Positions 30,468 to 40,248 are shown, counted from the stretch's first letter. The stretch: 52,541 nucleotides of DNA from Paulinella micropora (GCA_009731375.1 BJOX01000073.1:596624-649164); one strand, 5' to 3'. Notes: generated by a model not told the origin, from the sequence alone. Made by a program: numbers and translations.

Positions 30468-31307
30468 ATGATGATAAAAAAGCATTTGAAACGAAGTGAA
30501 TGGAAGACTAAATCAAAGAAAAAAGAATTAGTAAATACCCTAATAAACAAAATATATGCCGACCCCAACACATATAAAGCACTTTCAAATGAATTCCAGA
30601 TACAACCAGCAACCCCCGAACCACAGCCACAACCAGCACCACCCACAGAAGAGCAACCACCGCAACAACCACCACCAGAAGAGCAACAACCAGCAGGGGC
30701 AAGCCCCCGCACCCCCACCACAGATGTAGATATTATTCAACCACAAGCACTCGATGAAGTTCAAACACAAAATGAGAAAGAGGTAAATCCAGGGGTCGTA
30801 GGGGCTGGAAGCCCCTGCAGAGGGTTAATGACGGACGAAATAGACAACATTATGAAAAAGCACGAATGGTATATCGGCACGGTGGCCAGCGACGAAATAA
30901 ACAAACTGAAACCAGAAAAAAGAAAGAAGTATGGATTTATAATGAACTTAGATAAGTCTAGTCAAGCAGGCTCACATTGGATTGCTGTTTGGATTGACAC
31001 CATTAAAGACGACTCTATTGAAATATACGACCCTCTCGCTCTGTATAAGCCGACGGAGCTATTTCTACACCAAATGAAACAGCTTATTGAAAAGAGTAAG
31101 CCGAACACATACCTGCTTATGAAAGTTAATCAGGTTAAAAACCAAAGCGACACGACAGATACCTGCGGGTGGCATAGTATTAGATTTTTGTTAGAGCGGG
31201 CGAAAGGTAATAGATTTAAATTTGCCAGCGGTTGGACTGACTTAAAAGAAAAAGAAGCGGATGAGTTGAAAACACAGAACGGCTACGGCTTTGACACTTT
31301 CATTTGA
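30468..31307 (+). CDS. Adenain/Ulp1-type cysteine protease
   Basis: 279 residues from ATG 30468. The N-terminal MIKKHLKRSEWKTKSKKKELV resembles a SAP-like module. A Pro/Gln-rich linker (about residues 35-115) follows, then the catalytic domain: His170 (GSHWIA), Asp188 (EIYDPL), a Gln in NQVKNQSDTTDTCGW and Cys233. It processes virion proteins during maturation by analogy with adenovirus and PLV proteases. Two GC-rich palindromic repeats (30694-30718 and 30792-30820) are inserted in the linker without breaking the frame. It ends FDTFI-TGA, as in provirus 1. Confidence 0.9.
   Translation: MMIKKHLKRSEWKTKSKKKELVNTLINKIYADPNTYKALSNEFQIQPATPEPQPQPAPPTEEQPPQQPPPEEQQPAGASPRTPTTDVDIIQPQALDEVQTQNEKEVNPGVVGAGSPCRGLMTDEIDNIMKKHEWYIGTVASDEINKLKPEKRKKYGFIMNLDKSSQAGSHWIAVWIDTIKDDSIEIYDPLALYKPTELFLHQMKQLIEKSKPNTYLLMKVNQVKNQSDTTDTCGWHSIRFLLERAKGNRFKFASGWTDLKEKEADELKTQNGYGFDTFI
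30694..30718 (+). repeat. GC-rich palindromic repeat (copy 2) inside the protease linker
   Basis: AGGGGCAAGCCCCCGC followed by a CCCCC run, translated as part of AGASPRTPTT in the protease. Confidence 0.7.
30792..30820 (-). repeat. GC-rich palindromic repeat (copy 3, inverted) inside the protease linker
   Basis: GGGGTCGTAGGGGC and GCCCCTGC arms, in the opposite orientation to copies 1 and 2, translated as GVVGAGSPCRG. Confidence 0.7.
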
Positions 31308-31320
31308 AGTAATTAAAACA

Positions 31321-32123
31321 ATGGCAGGAGCTCTAACATTTACTATGTCAACAGCAAAAATAGGATAAACGGCTCGGACAGTGATTTCACTCACTCCATT
31401 GATATGAAAGGGTTAGACAATCCAACACACTGTAAAATTTTACATATCTATGTTCCGAAGTCGTATTACTCTGTGGCGAGTCCTTACAATACTTTTATTC
31501 TGAGTGAGAATGGCGACGAGGTGGTCATTACGATACCCGAAGGAAACTACACAATGAACAACTTAAAAAATAAGCTGTCCGAAGTGCTAACCGCGGAAAG
31601 CCCCAATGACTACACATATACAATAACAAGCAACAACACCAACACCTACCCAGAAGACGGCAAGCTAACATTTACCGTAGCGAACAATCCCATTAACATT
31701 CAACCGCGGTTTGTATTTGTCGATGAAACAAGGGTCCACGAAATTATGGGTTTTGAGCGGTCCTCTACATATTTCTTTGCTAATAATACACTGAGGTCAC
31801 CAAATGTCATAATATTGACTGGCGAAAAGACTTTATATCTTCAAAGCGACCTCGTCGGCGAAGGCGATAATCACGTGCTCCAAGAAATATACACAGCAAA
31901 TGAAATCCCGTTCGGCTCTGTTATCTACGACGGCCCGGGTAGTGAATACGGAAAACGTCTATCTACGAGTTCAAGCAATGTGTATCGGTTTTACTTGACT
32001 GACGACAACGACCAAGCCATTAACCTAAACGGTTTGGGTATTGTAATGACATTGTTGATTTACCGCGAGACGAATTATTTTAATTTATTTACATCATTTT
32101 TTAATTTGTTAAAATCTAGGTAG
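31321..32123 (+). pseudogene. Penton-like minor capsid protein, 5' end damaged
   Basis: The conserved N-terminus (GRSSNIYYVNSKNRINGSDS) is in frame with the rest from 31323, but the only nearby ATG (31321) is in another frame and a TAA lies just upstream. The first in-frame ATG (31404, MKGLDNPTH) would lose about 27 residues. Typical PLV minor-capsid features follow: HIYVPKSYYSVAS, NYTMNNLKNKLSE, IMGFERSSTYFF, LYLQSDLVGEGDNHVLQEIY and LNGLGIVMTLLIYRETNYF. It would form vertex pentons. A truncated 239-residue product remains possible. Confidence 0.85.
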
Positions 32124-32166
32124 GGCAATTAATTTTAGAATTGTTTATTTTTTTCTCGTATTACAA

Positions 32167-32173
32167 TATATAG
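32167..32173 (+). promoter_or_regulatory. TATATAG box of the MCP gene
   Basis: ACAATATATAG lies upstream of the hairpin element and about 60 bp before the MCP ATG. The MCP is thus one of few genes with a longer leader. Confidence 0.45.
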
Positions 32174-32190
32174 CGACCTTTTAAAAATCG

Positions 32191-32231
32191 TTTTTGAGAT
32201 CGTAAGTGGTTTTTGAAAAAAAGCACTTACA
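32191..32231 (+). promoter_or_regulatory. 41-bp hairpin element, copy 2
   Basis: Identical over 41 bp to 27225-27265. It ends four bases before the MCP ATG at 32236. Confidence 0.8.
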
Positions 32232-32235
32232 CAAA

Positions 32236-33711
32236 ATGCCTACACAACACGGAGGCGAATTAGATTTCAGCAAGACTGACTACATCAGTGCTTCTTATCG
32301 CTTGAATAAGCTAGCCCCTCGTGAGGGTTCTGGAACATTTGAAGTTACCACTGCTGGTGGACAAGAACGAAGCTTTGACCTTATTAGCCGACCTTTCAAT
32401 CTCGCTCGGTCTTATTTGAGTTTTACTTATACTATGAGAGCGGCTGGTGCCAACACGTATTCTAGAATTTGTATGGACTGCCTTTCACAAATTAGCCAGA
32501 TACAACTTCAGACCCGTAGCGGTGTTTATCTGTGCGATGTTAACAACCTTAGAACTGTGACTAAGATGTTGTGGAAACCAGAAATGAGCTTGAAGGATTT
32601 CTTAGACCTTCCTAACCACGGTGATGCTAGTGGTTATGGCTGTATGCTTCAAAATTGTAATGCTAACGGCTTGATTAACATTAGTGCTGTTGAAGCAACT
32701 AGAACAGCCTTTCGTGCGGCTGTTGATGGTAATAACGATGTTGCTGCCGCAACTCAGGATCTATTGCGAGAGCCCGTGATTTCTGCTCGTCGTCACGATG
32801 ATGCTGCTTTAACGACTGGAGTTGGAGCTTTGTCGGCCGTAAATGTTAATTACAATGAGGCGAAGTATCTTGTTGGAAGTGGAGCGAATGCCGTTTTGGC
32901 CATTAATGTTAAAATTCCTTTGGGTATGATTCTCAATACTATTTTCGCACTTGATAAGACTATTATGTTTCCAGAGATTTTGACTATGCGAATTGTGTGG
33001 AGTGCTACTGACAGAACTGGTTATACGGTGACGAATGGTGCTGCTACTGCTATTAGCACGGCAAATGTTGGTAGTGCTAATATGGCTGTGTCCGCTGATG
33101 TCACCAATCTTGCCTTGTTTCTTGCGGTTGAAACGAACCCTGATGTCATTCAATCAATCCAGCAGAAGATTGCTAGCCCCGAAGGTATGAGCTTCAATAT
33201 TGATTATCCCTATGTTTACAAGAATACCACACCAGCAAGCACAACCCAAAATATTATTATGCGATTTGACCGCGGGCACGGTCGCCGTTTGAAGAAGATT
33301 TATCACTCTGTTTTTAACAATGAAGAAAAAAAGAACACAGCTTATGACCACGATAACCGTGCCGCCACTAAGGTTGTTAATTTTTACACCACTCTGGATG
33401 GTGCCCGCCAGCAAGATTTCAACATTGATGCTGCTAGCGAAGAAGACTATATGTATCTGAAACCAAAGATTGAGGGTTCGGTCTTGATGAATAACGATGT
33501 GTATAAATACAACTGGTTCTGGGTTGATACTTGGGATAATACCCGTCCGCTATGGAGCAAGGACCAAAATGAAATCAGTGGTTTAAGCCTTGATACTGAG
33601 CGACGATGCGAGTTTATTGCGACAACCGCGAATGCTGCCTTCAACCATTACACCGTGGCAATAACTCAGCGAGAGGTTCAGGTTAAGGCGAATATGATTA
33701 CAATAAGTTAA
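32236..33711 (+). CDS. Major capsid protein (double jelly roll)
   Basis: 491 residues from ATG 32236 (MPTQHGGELDFSKTDYISAS). A GTG codon further upstream keeps the frame open but lies inside the hairpin leader, so I reject it as start. Barrel 1 has FNLARSYLSFTYTM and CMDCLSQISQIQLQTR. Barrel 2 has KIPLGMILNTIFALDKTI, LTMRIVWSATD, LALFLAVETNPDV, and the end is GLSLDTERRCEF, NHYTVAITQREVQVK. The pattern matches the MCPs of the PLV/virophage-like group. It builds the icosahedral shell with the penton protein encoded upstream. GC at third positions is higher than in neighbouring genes, fitting strong expression. The frame is intact. Confidence 0.93.
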   Translation: MPTQHGGELDFSKTDYISASYRLNKLAPREGSGTFEVTTAGGQERSFDLISRPFNLARSYLSFTYTMRAAGANTYSRICMDCLSQISQIQLQTRSGVYLCDVNNLRTVTKMLWKPEMSLKDFLDLPNHGDASGYGCMLQNCNANGLINISAVEATRTAFRAAVDGNNDVAAATQDLLREPVISARRHDDAALTTGVGALSAVNVNYNEAKYLVGSGANAVLAINVKIPLGMILNTIFALDKTIMFPEILTMRIVWSATDRTGYTVTNGAATAISTANVGSANMAVSADVTNLALFLAVETNPDVIQSIQQKIASPEGMSFNIDYPYVYKNTTPASTTQNIIMRFDRGHGRRLKKIYHSVFNNEEKKNTAYDHDNRAATKVVNFYTTLDGARQQDFNIDAASEEDYMYLKPKIEGSVLMNNDVYKYNWFWVDTWDNTRPLWSKDQNEISGLSLDTERRCEFIATTANAAFNHYTVAITQREVQVKANMITIS

Positions 33712-33754
33712 GAGGTAATTATTAATTTTTGATAGTTAATTTATTTTTTTAACA

Positions 33755-33760
33755 ATATAG
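33755..33760 (+). promoter_or_regulatory. ATATAG box before the virion-protein gene
   Basis: A T-run followed by AACAATATAG, 27 bp before the ATG at 33787. Confidence 0.5.
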
Positions 33761-33786
33761 ACGAACACCAAAAACCGGAGGTGCAA

Positions 33787-35037
33787 ATGAGCCACCAGAG
33801 AAATTTGATAGCCCAAAATCCAGACGGTGACTTCGTAAATGTTAAAGTCGGGTATGACGGTCACGTTGAAACCAATAGTATGAAAACCGCTTTCGGCGAA
33901 GCATTGGTCGGTCAATTATCACCAGTATTACAAGAGATTTTCCCATACACTATCAATACACGGATATGGACATTAACTCAAACTGATGCGACCATTTCAT
34001 TTAATGCGAATATGGCCGAACTTAAAACAGATGTGAAGACGACCGCGAATGCAGTATTGACTAGTAAAAAAAGAATTAAATACAAAACAGGTATGGGAGT
34101 TCTAACACGATTTACTGCTTTATGGACTACTGATGAAACGAAAGACTACAATTCATATATCGGCATAGGTGAAAGTGATTTTAGTAATGGCTTCTATTTT
34201 TACAAAATAAGAGCGACTGGAATGAATATTGCCAGTGTTAAAGGAGGGGTGCCGACACTTATTCCCCAAGCGACCTGGGATGACCCGTGTGATGGGACAA
34301 AAGATATGCCTGCCTTAGACTGGACCAAAGGTAATATATTCCAGATTAAATTTCAATATTTAGGATTTGGTGCTATAAGGTTCTACATTGAAAATCAGAC
34401 CACAGGAGAATTTCAGCTGGTTCATACAATTAAGTATGCGAATGCGAATGTGGGAGTTAGTCTTTCAAATACAACCCTACCTTTTTCGGCTTGTATCAGA
34501 AATTATGGAACTGGTAATGCTAATCAAATATTAAAACCAGCCAGTTGTAGTATGTTTATTGAGGGCGCTAACACTGTTAATTCAAGCATATCAAACGAAG
34601 CGGAAGGAGATGAAAAGGCGAGCACCACTGAAAGTCCAATTCTCAGCATAAAAAATAAAACAACTTTTAATGGTGTGACCAATTAGTCAATTGTTTATCC
34701 ATCTCTCGTGAGCATATCAAACGAAGACAGCAAAGTTAATATAGTGCGGATTGTGAAAACGACTGGGGCACTTACTGGCGAGAACTTTGCGGATATTGAT
34801 ACCAAAACTTCAATGGTATCAAAGGACACCGCTGCGACTGCTCTTGGTGGTGCTACTGTGACGGACGTCATTCTAAAACTGTATGTTAATGCTGCTTCTA
34901 GCCAACTTATTGACCTGCGAACTTACGACATTCAACTCGCACCTGGCGAAAATCTAACATTTTTACAAAAGTCTGTATCAACTGTTGCTAATGGAGGAAA
35001 TGTGAGTGTTATAATTAATTTCTTAGAAGACCAGTAG
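33787..35037 (+). pseudogene. GMG-motif virion protein (surface/fibre candidate), interrupted by TAG
   Basis: 416 codons from ATG 33787 (MSHQRNLIAQNPDG). The upstream GTG start is less likely. Conserved pieces are FPYTINTRIWT, KYKTGMGVLTRFTALW, a DDPCDGTKDMPALDWTKGN segment, YLGFGAIRFYIENQTTGEF and YANANVGVSLSNTTLPF. TAG at 34684-34686 replaces the Tyr found at that place in provirus 1 (TNYSNVYP), and the frame continues to NFLEDQ-TAG. Similar proteins occur in algal viruses and some phages. A receptor-binding or capsid-decorating role is inferred from position after the MCP. Confidence 0.75.
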
Positions 35038-35061
35038 GGGTCTTCGCCCCCTACAACCCCC
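35036..35061 (+). repeat. GC-rich palindromic repeat (copy 4)
   Basis: AGGGGTCTTCGCCCCCTACA followed by ACCCCC. It overlaps the stop of the virion-protein gene and lies between convergent genes, where it may also act in 3'-end formation. Confidence 0.65.
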
Positions 35062-35091
35062 ACCAATGAAGCAAAAAAAAAAAAAAATTCT

Positions 35092-35367
35092 TTACAAATA
35101 CTTCTTCAATTCTTCCTTATTTCTGCACCACGGCTGACGAACTAGCCATTCAATATATGGCTTGTCAATCTTTGCGATGTCTTCTATTTTTTTGCCTTTG
35201 TATTTCCCAAAATGAAATGTGTCTTTTGGTTGAGCATTTCTCTTTTCTTCAATTGCTTTGATTTCGTCGTGGATTACCTTTTGGACATCTTCCAACGAAA
35301 AGGATTTTTTTTCTCCTTCAATGGAAAGTTTTTGGAACTTCTCACACAGTCTTGTAAGGGTGGTCAT
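35092..35367 (-). CDS. Small GKYKGKK-domain protein (DUF3820-like)
   Basis: 91 residues, starting MTTLTRLCEKFQKLSIEGEK. FHFGKYKGKKIEDIAKID and YIEWLVRQPW form the conserved module, and the end is KKYL. It is close to 9380-9667, and in both viruses it faces the virion-protein gene. Provirus 2 has one copy where provirus 1 has two. A TATATA box precedes the start. Function unknown. The domain is found near exonucleases, so a DNA-metabolism role is a guess. The frame is intact. Confidence 0.75.
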   Translation of the reverse strand: MTTLTRLCEKFQKLSIEGEKKSFSLEDVQKVIHDEIKAIEEKRNAQPKDTFHFGKYKGKKIEDIAKIDKPYIEWLVRQPWCRNKEELKKYL

Positions 35368-35418
35368 AGTAGGGTGGTATATATAGGGTAATAAAAAAAA
35401 ATAAAAAATAAATAATTA

Positions 35419-35424
35419 ATATAG
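35419..35424 (+). promoter_or_regulatory. ATATAG box before the lipase
   Basis: AATTAATATAG lies eight bases before the ATG at 35433. The minus-strand gene at 35367 starts nearby, so this 65-bp region drives two diverging genes. Confidence 0.5.
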
Positions 35425-35432
35425 TATTAACA

Positions 35433-36149
35433 ATGAGCGAATGGATTGTCTTTGTAAAGGCTTACTCTGCTAAGCATAACATAACCTATGGGGAGGCATT
35501 GAAAAAAGCTGGTAAGGCATACAGAAAGCAAAAGGTGGGCAGTGCGGAGTTGTCGGAGGATGTCTATTTGTCTTCGTCAGATAGAAAAGGTGCGGACGGA
35601 TGGAAACCAGTCGCCAGCAAAGAAAAATCAACAGTGTATGAAAAAGATGGCAAAGCTATTGTAGCATTTAGAGGCTCGGCAGATAAGCGGGACTTACTCA
35701 CAGATGTCGCATTAGTAAAGGGAGTATTGAAAAGAACACCGAGATACAAAGAAGAGCAGAAGCTTGTTGATGAGGTTATAAAGAAATATGGTAAGGATAA
35801 TGTAGAGCTAACGGGCCATAGCCTTGGCGGGACGATAGCAAAAGACCTGAGCCGACAGACTGGGGTAAGGGCGACCACATACAATAAAGGCAGTAGCACG
35901 AAGGACCTAATTGAAGGAGTGATTGACCGAGTGGCGGTGAGGGTAAATCCAAAAGGTAAAAGGGCAAAGACCGCGAAGCTAACGACGAACTACCGAACCG
36001 CATTTGACCCCGTATCGTTAATGGGTGCTACGGCCGTAAATACTAAGTTAGTCCAACCAAAAAAAGGAAATCATACCATTAGGAGCTTTAAGGGTAGTGG
36101 CAGAAAGGCAAAAAATAAATTTTTCTTTTATAAACTTTTTTTCATTTAA
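35433..36149 (+). CDS. Class 3 lipase-like alpha/beta hydrolase
   Basis: 238 residues. The N-terminal YSAKHNITYGEALKKAGKAY is a short helical module also seen in other viral proteins. KAIVAFRGSADKRDLLTD gives the oxyanion region, ELTGHSLGGTIAKDL (residues 126-140) the nucleophile elbow with Ser130, and GNHTIRSF near residue 213 probably the catalytic His. A likely Asp lies between them. There is no signal peptide. Viral lipases of this kind may breach or remodel host membranes during entry or exit. That role is inferred. Its TAA overlaps the complementary end of the PolB frame in a TTAA. Confidence 0.87.
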   Translation: MSEWIVFVKAYSAKHNITYGEALKKAGKAYRKQKVGSAELSEDVYLSSSDRKGADGWKPVASKEKSTVYEKDGKAIVAFRGSADKRDLLTDVALVKGVLKRTPRYKEEQKLVDEVIKKYGKDNVELTGHSLGGTIAKDLSRQTGVRATTYNKGSSTKDLIEGVIDRVAVRVNPKGKRAKTAKLTTNYRTAFDPVSLMGATAVNTKLVQPKKGNHTIRSFKGSGRKAKNKFFFYKLFFI

Positions 36150-39100
36150 CATCCAAACGGTCTTGTTTCAATCGCATTACCGCCTACAGCGGTAGCTGTG
36201 TCTACAATACCTATAATATTTCTTTTAGTCTAAGTAAAGCTGAATATTTTTTCTAAGTATTCACTCGTTATTTTTTTCTGTTGTTTATCTCTCGTTATCT
36301 TGCTGTTTTCTACAATAACAACTTTACCAGATTTTTCAATTCGTTTAGCTATCAATTTTTCTTCCTGAGTTTTAAGCAACTCTAACAATTCATTCTTGCC
36401 GTTCTCAATAAGGTCGTTGTTTTTAATTCCAAGTCCGCAACTAATGACACTTAACATATTTGGTAAATTTAATGATTTATTGTTTTCATAATTCATACTA
36501 AAGCCTTTGACTTTCATACTTGCTTTGCCGTTATCTAAGACATATCCATAACACTTTGGCCCTCCTCCGATAAAGGTCGTAATCTTTGCTCCGTGTAGTT
36601 CGTCCGTCCATTCGCCTAACAACTTACCCGTTTTCACATCTGTTTCGCCTTTCGTTAAGTCTGTTGTGTATATGACACTGTCGGTATCGTGGTATAGAAC
36701 TCTGTTCTCTAGTTTGTCCATCATCTCATATAGTCTAATCCTCGCGTGGCAAGTCGTAAATAAAGCAACTACAATATTTGTTTTTACGGGGTCGCTTACC
36801 GCATCTTGTTTAAGGTCATAACTCGCTTCTATTATTTTGTCGTTAATAATGTTTATGTTTATGTTATCAACTGACTTATCGTTCATGAACTTGTATAAGG
36901 TATCTTTATCTTTTATCATTTTGTTTTGAGTTTTGTTTTGCTTTTCGCCAAACTTGCCCCACAGGCTATTCAAGCACAACTTAGCAACCGCTCGCCGTCC
37001 TGGGTTTTCTTCTATCTTGTTTTCGTCCATCTTAATTCCCATCTTGACTTCCATACTGTCAATGTAGTTTCTTTTTTGTGTTCTTCTATAATACATCCGT
37101 CAGGATATCCGCTTGACTCTTGTTTAACCTTTAAGAAAGTTTTTATGTAATCTTTGAATAGGCTACTGCTCTGTTCCTTCCAGTACCATACCTCATATAC
37201 CTTAATCAGCTTGTAGCCTTTGTCTAAGGCCTTGTAGATTTCAGGAGTTGCCCAAGTGCCCGTTATTGCTCGCTCGTTATCGGTGTGCTTACATTCGGTT
37301 TTCTGTTCAGTCATTCCGCACTTGTTGCATCAGTAATACATAAGCTTACCTCTATCTGCCTTAGGTAAAACGGGGTGTAGTAATCTTCTGGGCGGTACCA
37401 TCTTAACCTTAGACACTCCGAAATATTCTCTGTTTATGATTTCGTTTCTCATAGACAGTCGGTCGTCATCGTTGTTTGGTCGTATGATTTCGTGGTGCCC
37501 GCTAGGGTAAAGGTCGTAAAACATAACAGTAGGATACAGAGAGCATATGTCAATGTATTTTCCGTATTCGCTGTTATGTCTAGACTTCCAATACAATGTA
37601 AGAGCATCCGTTCTACCCCCAAACATTGCCTCTCGCGGGTTCAGTCCTTCTTGTTCCGTAATTCGTTCGTTCGTATCTTCCGCTAGGCTTTCACTTGTTT
37701 TCATTAATCTCCATTCACATTCCCAGATAGTAATAACATTTGATACTCCAAAAAGTTTGCTTAATAAAACTTCTCTTTCTTTTATTTTTTTACATAGTTC
37801 TCCCATAGTCTTATTTTTCTTAATATTCAATGTATTGCTGTTGTAGCATTTCTGACATCCGTGCCAATGACACCCGTAAAACTCATAAGCGGTTTTCGTC
37901 TTTTCGTCCCAGCCATCAACATAAACATTTGACTGTCCTAAATTAAACATTTTCTCACCACCATTGAATGCGTGTTTGATATCCCTTTGGTCTAACCTGC
38001 TTCTGTAAGCTATCCATTCAACACAAGCCCGAGAGGTTATCCTGTTTTGCTTTTCAGCCTCCAACACAGCAATTGAATTCTCTGGCATAAACTTAGCCCG
38101 ATACAAAGCCATAACACAACTAGCAATAGTTGTATATTGAAACGGGTCAATGCCGAATTCTAGAAACTGCTTTCTAAAATCCATACATCCCCTTCTCAAA
38201 ATATCAACATCGCTATGACAGTATTCAGCGATTTCCTTCTGCATATCAAATGTGTTGTTTCTTTGGCTTTCATACCAGTCTAAGAATTCCGCTCTCTTCT
38301 TATCTTTCATCGTGTCGTATCCGTAGTGTTTTTTATGAGGCATCACACCAACATAATTTTTGTTCTTATCCGTATTGAAGAAGTGAGGAAAGAAACCCTT
38401 TTTAAGTTCTTTCAATCCGAATGTCTTAGGAAAATCAGCCAGAGGCATAGTCAAGAAACTGAGACTATCAATGAAGCGGTATTTCTTCAAAGTCATCATC
38501 ATTACCTTACCGCCTTGATAAATGACGAATGGTGCTTGTCCGTTATCCACTAACCATTTAAGAATAAACTGACAGTCATATCCGCGACTGTTATGAGCAA
38601 TGAATGTAAAGCCGTTGTGCTTAGATTCAAAAGCCCACTTACAGAAATCATCAATGTTCTTATGGATAACCGGCGGTTCCTTAGCATCGAAATACTGGCT
38701 TTCCGCGTGATTGACTATGTGCTCGCCCGTATCCTGTGTCGCTTCAAAGTCAAAGAATATGTATTTCTCTGAAAACGGAAGTATCTCTTTCTTCACGATT
38801 TCACATTGGTGTTCAAGTGGTTTCAGTTCCTTACAATTACGGCATTTCGCATAACCGCACGTGTGCTCATCTTTCCTCCNNNNNNNNNNCTCATACGCTT
38901 TTGCAAGCGTAGCTTTGCAATCTTTCCTTCTGTAATTAAGCCCGCACGAAAGACATTTCGCTTTGATATCGCAATTCGTCCTCTTGTGGTTGTTGAAACA
39001 TACCGTATTTGGAAACTTTCTATTACACGAATAGCAATCTGTCCAATTGCTTTTATCGTTAATACCCTTGCAGTCTTTGGTTTCGCAGATATTACATTTA

Positions 39101-40248
39101 GCTTCGCAGGCGTGTCGCTTTTGAAATCCTCTTAAGCATATTTCGCAGAAGTTTTCTTTACTTACCATAGACTTCATATTGGTTATGGCATCGTAGTGGT
39201 TCTCTGTCTTAAGTATGTAAAGGTTCGTAAGTCGCTCACCATTTTCATTAAGCAGGTCCGTCTTATAAACAATCTTGTCAGGGAATTCAACAATAACCAG
39301 ATTGTATTTACTGTGGATAGCAAATGTATTAATTTCAGGAATACCGCACACATCCTGAATGACTTTCGCTTCTTCGTGCAATTTGGTAGCCATCTCTTCC
39401 TGTATCTTTCTGCCTTTCATAATCTGTGAGTATTTTGTATGTTTTTCAATTTTTGCTTTTACTACAACAATTGCTCTGGCTAAGCATATGTTGTCTGTAT
39501 TATTAATTTGAATTACCCCTTTCTTTTTATATACATCAAGCTTATTAATTATTTGAAGCCTCGTTCCGCCCGTCGGCATTTCAACAGATTTCAAAACGAA
39601 CCTAAACTTATCCATATTGGTTCCCTTTTCGTCTGTATAAAGGTATTCGTTGCTTTGAAATATTGTCGACAATCTTCCTAAAACTTCGCCGACAGAAATC
39701 TCGTTAAGTTTTTTCAAACCCGTAGATACTGCTCCATAGTAATCTACAAACTTGATACTTAGACTAACCATACTACCTTGTCTCTGTCTTTTGATAAAGT
39801 CGTTCAGGATTATCTCAATAAAATTTACTACATCTTCCATACTGAATGAAGTAAAGTTGCCTCTAATCCTAACCCAATACTGGCTTTCATTAATGCCTAG
39901 AATGTGCTTCTTTCTGTCAACGTGTTTCATTTCGTAGTTTCCGTATCGCATTAAGTCTTTCACCCTTTCTTTTCTTTCTCTCACTTTCGCTTCAAACACT
40001 TTCGCCTCCAAAATAGGCGGTAATGGTGGTGCTACTGGAATACCTTGTTTCTGTTCCTCAAAGTAAACAGCACCTCTTACTCGGTTCAAGTAATTTTGGG
40101 CCGTTGTTGTATCCACCTTATACTTTCTCGTCTTCGGTATTATATACAGCACATCTTGACCCCTGACCCTTTTGATTTCATAATTGATTTTTTGTTCCCT
40201 AAATTTGTCCAACCTATAAGTCTTACCGTTGTAAGTGTGTGTCTCCAT
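36146..40248 (-). pseudogene. Protein-primed family B DNA polymerase, interrupted
   Basis: A ~1,360-codon gene for the replicative enzyme. It has an unknown N-terminal domain (METHTYNGKTYRLDKF), Cys/His clusters (about residues 375-480), exonuclease motifs FFDFEAT (~500), FIAHNSRGYDCQF (~553) and YCHSDVD (~679), then a nuclease-like insert YEFYGCHWHGCQKC (~796) known from Polinton-type polymerases. Polymerase motifs are YIDICSLYP (A, ~903), LCLNSLWGKFGE (B) and YHDTDSVIY (C). Breaks: TGA at 37327-37329 (after KLMYY), a frameshift at about 37075-37095, and TAG at 36230-36232, after which 27 more codons lead to a TAA in 36146-36148. A 10-N gap is at 38880-38889. Catalytic residues all survive, but the protein cannot be made in one piece. 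Confidence 0.92.

Noticed and set aside
30435-30468. TTG start for the protease
   Set aside because: It overlaps the end of the coiled-coil gene. The ATG at 30468 gives the N-terminus that aligns with the other protease.
32206-32236. GTG start for the MCP ten codons upstream
   Set aside because: It lies within the 41-bp hairpin leader shared with another gene. The ATG at 32236 matches the start of the provirus 1 MCP.
22633-37329. An alternative genetic code with TAG/TGA as sense codons
   Set aside because: Conserved C-termini end on these codons. The virion protein ends EDQ-TAG in one virus and EDQ-TGA in the other, and both proteases end at TGA after FI or YI. Frameshifts in other genes also point to ordinary decay.
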